This document shows, in pieces, positions 23,171-25,986 of a stretch of 25,986 bases of DNA (position 1 is the first letter of the stretch; the number at the start of each line of letters is the position of its first letter). Source of the DNA: a virus; IMG/VR virus record IMGVR_UViG_3300008262_006041, positions 1 through 25,986 of that record; one strand, 5' to 3'. The notes under the pieces were generated by a model. It did not search any database and was not told where the DNA came from. It was given only the letters and a program-made list of their open reading frames with translations. The position numbers and the translations under genes were made by a program.

Positions 23171-23815
23171 ATGAAACCTAGAATAGCTCTATTCCTGCAC
23201 CAACCTAGATGTTCAATTCAATGCGCAAATGGAATGATTAAAGCATTTGAAGACAACTACAATCTTAAAGTTTTCACCAAACACGAACTTGAAAATGATT
23301 TTTTTGATGATGTAGATATTGTTGCTTTTCCAGGAGGAGAAGGAGATAGTGACAGTTATCGTTATCTGTTGAAACATCATGCTCCAAGAATACGTAGATT
23401 TGTAGCTCGCGGCGGCCGTTATCTTGGTATATGTATGGGTGCTTACTGGGCAGGATCGAATTACTTCAATATACTCAATGATGTAGACGCAGTACAATAC
23501 ATTACACAACCTAACACTTGTACTCGTAGACCACACGCCAAGGCCATGCCAGTAACATGGTTCGGTGAACAACTAAAAATGTATTTCTACGATGGCTGCG
23601 CTCTAGTCGGAGATTCTACTAAATTTGAAACTGTGGCAACTTACTCAAACAACGATCCTATGGCTATAATTCAAGGACGTATCGGCCTAATTGGTTGTCA
23701 TCCTGAAGCTGAATATAACTGGTATCAACTACAGTCTTGGATGAAGCGTGAATGGCATGGCGGGCAACACAATCTATTATTACATTTTATCGATTATTTG
23801 ATGAAAAAAGATTGA
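23171..23815 (+). CDS. Class I glutamine-amidotransferase-like protein (BPL_N type)
   Basis: A 214-aa protein with the class I GATase fold. Nucleophile elbow GGRYLGICMGAYWAG with Cys88, and GCHPEAEYNW with His177 and Glu179 completing the triad; early VAFPGGEGDSDSYRYLL matches the N-terminal domain of eukaryotic-type biotin-protein ligases (BPL_N family), also found alone in bacteria and phages. Substrate is unknown; the intact triad suggests an active amidase or amidotransferase. It is a single-gene unit between the tmRNA terminator and pstS. Confidence 0.78.
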   Translation: MKPRIALFLHQPRCSIQCANGMIKAFEDNYNLKVFTKHELENDFFDDVDIVAFPGGEGDSDSYRYLLKHHAPRIRRFVARGGRYLGICMGAYWAGSNYFNILNDVDAVQYITQPNTCTRRPHAKAMPVTWFGEQLKMYFYDGCALVGDSTKFETVATYSNNDPMAIIQGRIGLIGCHPEAEYNWYQLQSWMKREWHGGQHNLLLHFIDYLMKKD

Positions 23816-23844
23816 CTTTGTAACACGCACGTAATCTTTTTGTG

Positions 23845-23878
23845 TTTAAATATTTGTGTAAGACAGGGTCGTCTTACA
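23845..23878 (+). promoter_or_regulatory. Late-type promoter with 5'-terminal hairpin before pstS
   Basis: TTTAAATA (23845-23852) followed by TGTAAGAC (23857-23864) / GTCTTACA (23871-23878), loop of 6. The predicted start near 23858 places the stem exactly at the 5' end of the mRNA. The 14 bases TTTAAATATTTGTG are nearly the same as before hsp20 (TATAAATATTTGTG). Confidence 0.6.
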
Positions 23879-23900
23879 ATACTCAAATAGGAGACACACA

Positions 23901-24926
23901 ATGCGAAATCTTATCGCAACCGTTTTATTAGCAGTATCCTCTCTAGCATCCGCAGCAGATTTAACCGGAGCAGGTGCTACATTTCCATATCCAATCTATA
24001 GCAAATGGGCCGAAGCATACAAAGCCGCAACTGGTATTGGTTTAAATTATCAATCAATTGGTAGTGGTGGCGGCATCCGTCAAATCAAAGCTAAGATTGT
24101 AGACTTTGGTGCTAGCGATATGCCACTAAAACAAGATGAATTAGACAAAGAAGGTCTAATGCAATTTCCTGCTATTATAGGCGGTGTTGTACCAGTTATT
24201 AACATCGATGGTGTTAGTGCTGGACAACTTAAACTTACCTCAGACGTTATTGCTGATAGCTATATGGGCAAGATTACTAAATGGGATCATCCTAGTATCA
24301 CAGCAATTAACCCAGGACTTAAATTACCTAACGCAAATATCTCTGTAGTTCACCGCAGTGATGGTTCAGGTACAACCTTTATATGGACCAACTGGTTAAG
24401 CAAGACTAATCCGGAATGGGCAGATAAAGTTAAAGATGGTACAGCAGTTAAATGGCCAACCGGTGTAGGCGGTAAAGGCAATGAAGGCGTAAGTGCTGTA
24501 GTTCAACAGTTAAAAAATAGTATCGGTTATGTAGAATATGCTTATGCTAAACGCAACAAGATTCCACACGCACAGGTTAAAAATCGTGATGGCAATTTTG
24601 TTCAACCTAGTGATGATACATTCAAAGCCGCAGCAGCCAACGCAGACTGGAACAATGCTCCAGGAATGTATTTGTTACTAACAGATCAGAAAGGCAAGGA
24701 TGCTTGGCCTATTACTGGTGCTAGTTTTATCCTTATGCACAAGCAACAAGCTGACGCACTAACAGGTCGTGCTGTACTTAAATTCTTTGATTGGAGTTAC
24801 AAGAACGGTGCCAAGATGAGTGAAGATTTAGAATATGTTCACTTGCCGCAGTCAGTTATCAAATTAGTACAAGATAACTGGAAGAAGGATCTTAAAGGTC
24901 CAGACAACAATCCAATCTGGAGATAA
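23901..24926 (+). CDS. pstS: Periplasmic phosphate-binding protein PstS
   Basis: A 341-aa PstS, the phosphate-capturing component of the Pst ABC transporter. Signal peptide MRNLIATVLLAVSSLASA, then DLTGAGATFPYPIYSKW, IGSGGGIRQIKAKIVDFGASDMPL and HRSDGSGTTFIWTNWL, which carry the Ser, Asp, Arg and Gly/Thr contacts to phosphate. Length is typical. PstS is a known accessory gene of marine cyanophages and pelagiphages, thought to raise phosphate uptake in infected cells using the host PstCAB. Here it is followed after 4 bases by a phosphate-selective porin, extending the idea to the outer membrane. Confidence 0.97.
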   Translation: MRNLIATVLLAVSSLASAADLTGAGATFPYPIYSKWAEAYKAATGIGLNYQSIGSGGGIRQIKAKIVDFGASDMPLKQDELDKEGLMQFPAIIGGVVPVINIDGVSAGQLKLTSDVIADSYMGKITKWDHPSITAINPGLKLPNANISVVHRSDGSGTTFIWTNWLSKTNPEWADKVKDGTAVKWPTGVGGKGNEGVSAVVQQLKNSIGYVEYAYAKRNKIPHAQVKNRDGNFVQPSDDTFKAAAANADWNNAPGMYLLLTDQKGKDAWPITGASFILMHKQQADALTGRAVLKFFDWSYKNGAKMSEDLEYVHLPQSVIKLVQDNWKKDLKGPDNNPIWR

Positions 24927-24930
24927 TTAA

Positions 24931-25986
24931 ATGAAAACTTTTAGTAAAATAGCATTAAGCATCGCTTTGGCTTTTAGCGTACCGGCCTATGCAGATGACT
25001 ACCTAGACACTTTAAAAATCTTAAAGGATAAAGGCATTTTGACACAGACGGAATATGACAGTAAAGTACAAGCGCATGAAGAAAAAGCAGAAAATCGAAA
25101 GTTTATCGAACAACGAATTGACAAAGATGTCAGTGACTCAGTCAAATACAGACAAGCCAGAGTCAATGACGGATCAGTCACAGAAAACGGAATTGGACTC
25201 AAAAGCAAAGATGGCAACAATACCATCCAACTTACAGGTCGATTACATATGGACTATCGTCAGTACTCCCCGGATTACGGTACAGGTCAAACCACAGATT
25301 CGTATCAGAACTTAGCAGAAGTTCGTCGTGCTAGATTCGGTATCCGTGGACAGTTTGCCAAAGACTTCAAATATCAGTTGTTGGCCAACTTTGGTAATGA
25401 TGCTGGTTCGAGTTCTACTACAACTACAGCGGATGAAATGTGGGTAAACTACGCAGCCAATCCTGAAATGCAATTTCAGTTTGGTCTGTTTAAAATGCCT
25501 TTTAGTCTTGAACAGTTGACTAGTTCTAATAATATTGATTTTATGGAGCGTAGTTTAATTGGTAACACTGACGGTGAGTTTATTCCTGCTAAAGAAACTG
25601 GCTTTATGTTACATGGTATCCCTAAGCCTGGTTTAACTTATGCTTTAGCATTGAGTCGAGGTCGTGCTAACAAAGATGCTACTAATGACGGCCTTGACTA
25701 CATCGGTCGTGTAACAACAAACGTTGCTGAACTACAAGGTAGCAAGACCTATGTGTTACACCTAGGAGCAGCATACAGTATAGGCGATATCAAAAGTGGT
25801 GTGATACCAGCTAGTGGTAGAACTGAGGCACGAACACAATCAGGTTGGTTCACAGGTTCTGCGTTATCAGGTAACACAACAAGAACACGTCAAGGTCTTG
25901 AAGCAGCATTTGCCTACAACGGTCTAAAGGTACAAGGTGAGCAATTCCAATTTAATTATGATCCTACTACAGGTAACGATCAGAAA
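24931..25986 (+). CDS. Phosphate-selective porin OprO/OprP-like (3' truncated by window)
   Basis: The first 352 residues of an outer-membrane porin. Signal peptide MKTFSKIALSIALAFSVPAYA; a short N-terminal segment DDYLDTLKILKDKGILTQTEYDSKVQA typical of OprP-family porins; then beta-barrel strands such as IQLTGRLHMDYRQYS, LAEVRRARFGIRGQFAKDFKYQLLANFG, FQFGLFKMPFSLEQLTSSNNIDFMERS and ETGFMLHGIPKPGLTYALALS. These match the phosphate-selective porin O and P family. It continues beyond the right edge. Adjacent to pstS, it would let phosphate through the outer membrane; a role as receptor change or block on superinfection is also possible. Confidence 0.9.
   Translation, partial: MKTFSKIALSIALAFSVPAYADDYLDTLKILKDKGILTQTEYDSKVQAHEEKAENRKFIEQRIDKDVSDSVKYRQARVNDGSVTENGIGLKSKDGNNTIQLTGRLHMDYRQYSPDYGTGQTTDSYQNLAEVRRARFGIRGQFAKDFKYQLLANFGNDAGSSSTTTTADEMWVNYAANPEMQFQFGLFKMPFSLEQLTSSNNIDFMERSLIGNTDGEFIPAKETGFMLHGIPKPGLTYALALSRGRANKDATNDGLDYIGRVTTNVAELQGSKTYVLHLGAAYSIGDIKSGVIPASGRTEARTQSGWFTGSALSGNTTRTRQGLEAAFAYNGLKVQGEQFQFNYDPTTGNDQK

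Overview
The window reads as part of a large, AT-rich, T4-like myophage genome from an aquatic bacterium, not a host chromosome. Evidence for a phage: genes are packed end to end with ATGA-type overlaps, many small unknown ORFs are present, and there is a PAAR spike-tip gene, a DexA-type exonuclease, a phage-style class Ia ribonucleotide reductase, an Sm-like protein, a phage-type S21, and a recurring T4-type late promoter (TATAAATA or NTAAATA). The host is probably a Gram-negative proteobacterium: lipoproteins, PstS and an outer-membrane porin are encoded. The tmRNA tag ANDEAFALAA resembles the ANDExxALAA tags of beta/gammaproteobacteria, and the tmRNA gene is circularly permuted. Host assignment is inference.

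Layout. 1-3.5 kb: nrdA (cut by the left edge), a superoxide dismutase gene lodged between nrdA and nrdB, nrdB and glutaredoxin. 3.5-7 kb: Sm-like protein, a probable virion protein, PAAR, a HAD deoxynucleotidase, a histone-H1-like protein, an IscU/IscA iron-sulfur pair and unknowns. 7-9.3 kb: an envelope/lysis block (SleB hydrolase, holin-like protein, two lipoproteins, a surface-antigen protein). 9.3-13 kb: a large membrane/coiled-coil protein, an unknown, a fatty-acid desaturase, ribosomal protein S21 and the DexA-like exonuclease. 13-19 kb: dnaK, groES, groEL, hsp20 and clpS, running by overlapping start/stop codons into heme oxygenase and a ferredoxin-dependent bilin reductase (PcyX-like). 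19-22.8 kb: an unknown two-domain protein on the minus strand, a periplasmic protein, a 26-residue protein, an unknown with a likely frameshift, a zinc-peptidase-like protein, and two tiny minus-strand genes, one metallothionein-like. 22.8-23.1 kb: two-piece tmRNA. 23.1-26 kb: a glutamine-amidotransferase-like protein, pstS and a phosphate-selective porin (cut by the right edge).

How the parts may work together. The cargo falls into four host-takeover themes: nucleotide supply with redox and iron support (RNR, Grx, SOD, IscU/A); protein folding and quality control (DnaK, GroES/EL, Hsp20, ClpS, tmRNA, S21); heme breakdown to a bilin (heme oxygenase plus reductase); and envelope and phosphate capture (desaturase, SleB, lipoproteins, PstS, porin). 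The strongest candidate for an undescribed system is the chaperone block. The dnaK, groES and hsp20 leaders share a short hairpin that pairs a CTTGCTT(A) stretch with the ribosome-binding site and leaves one G bulged, the hallmark of ROSE RNA thermometers. This suggests a phage-borne, temperature-responsive translation regulon whose distal genes make a bilin.
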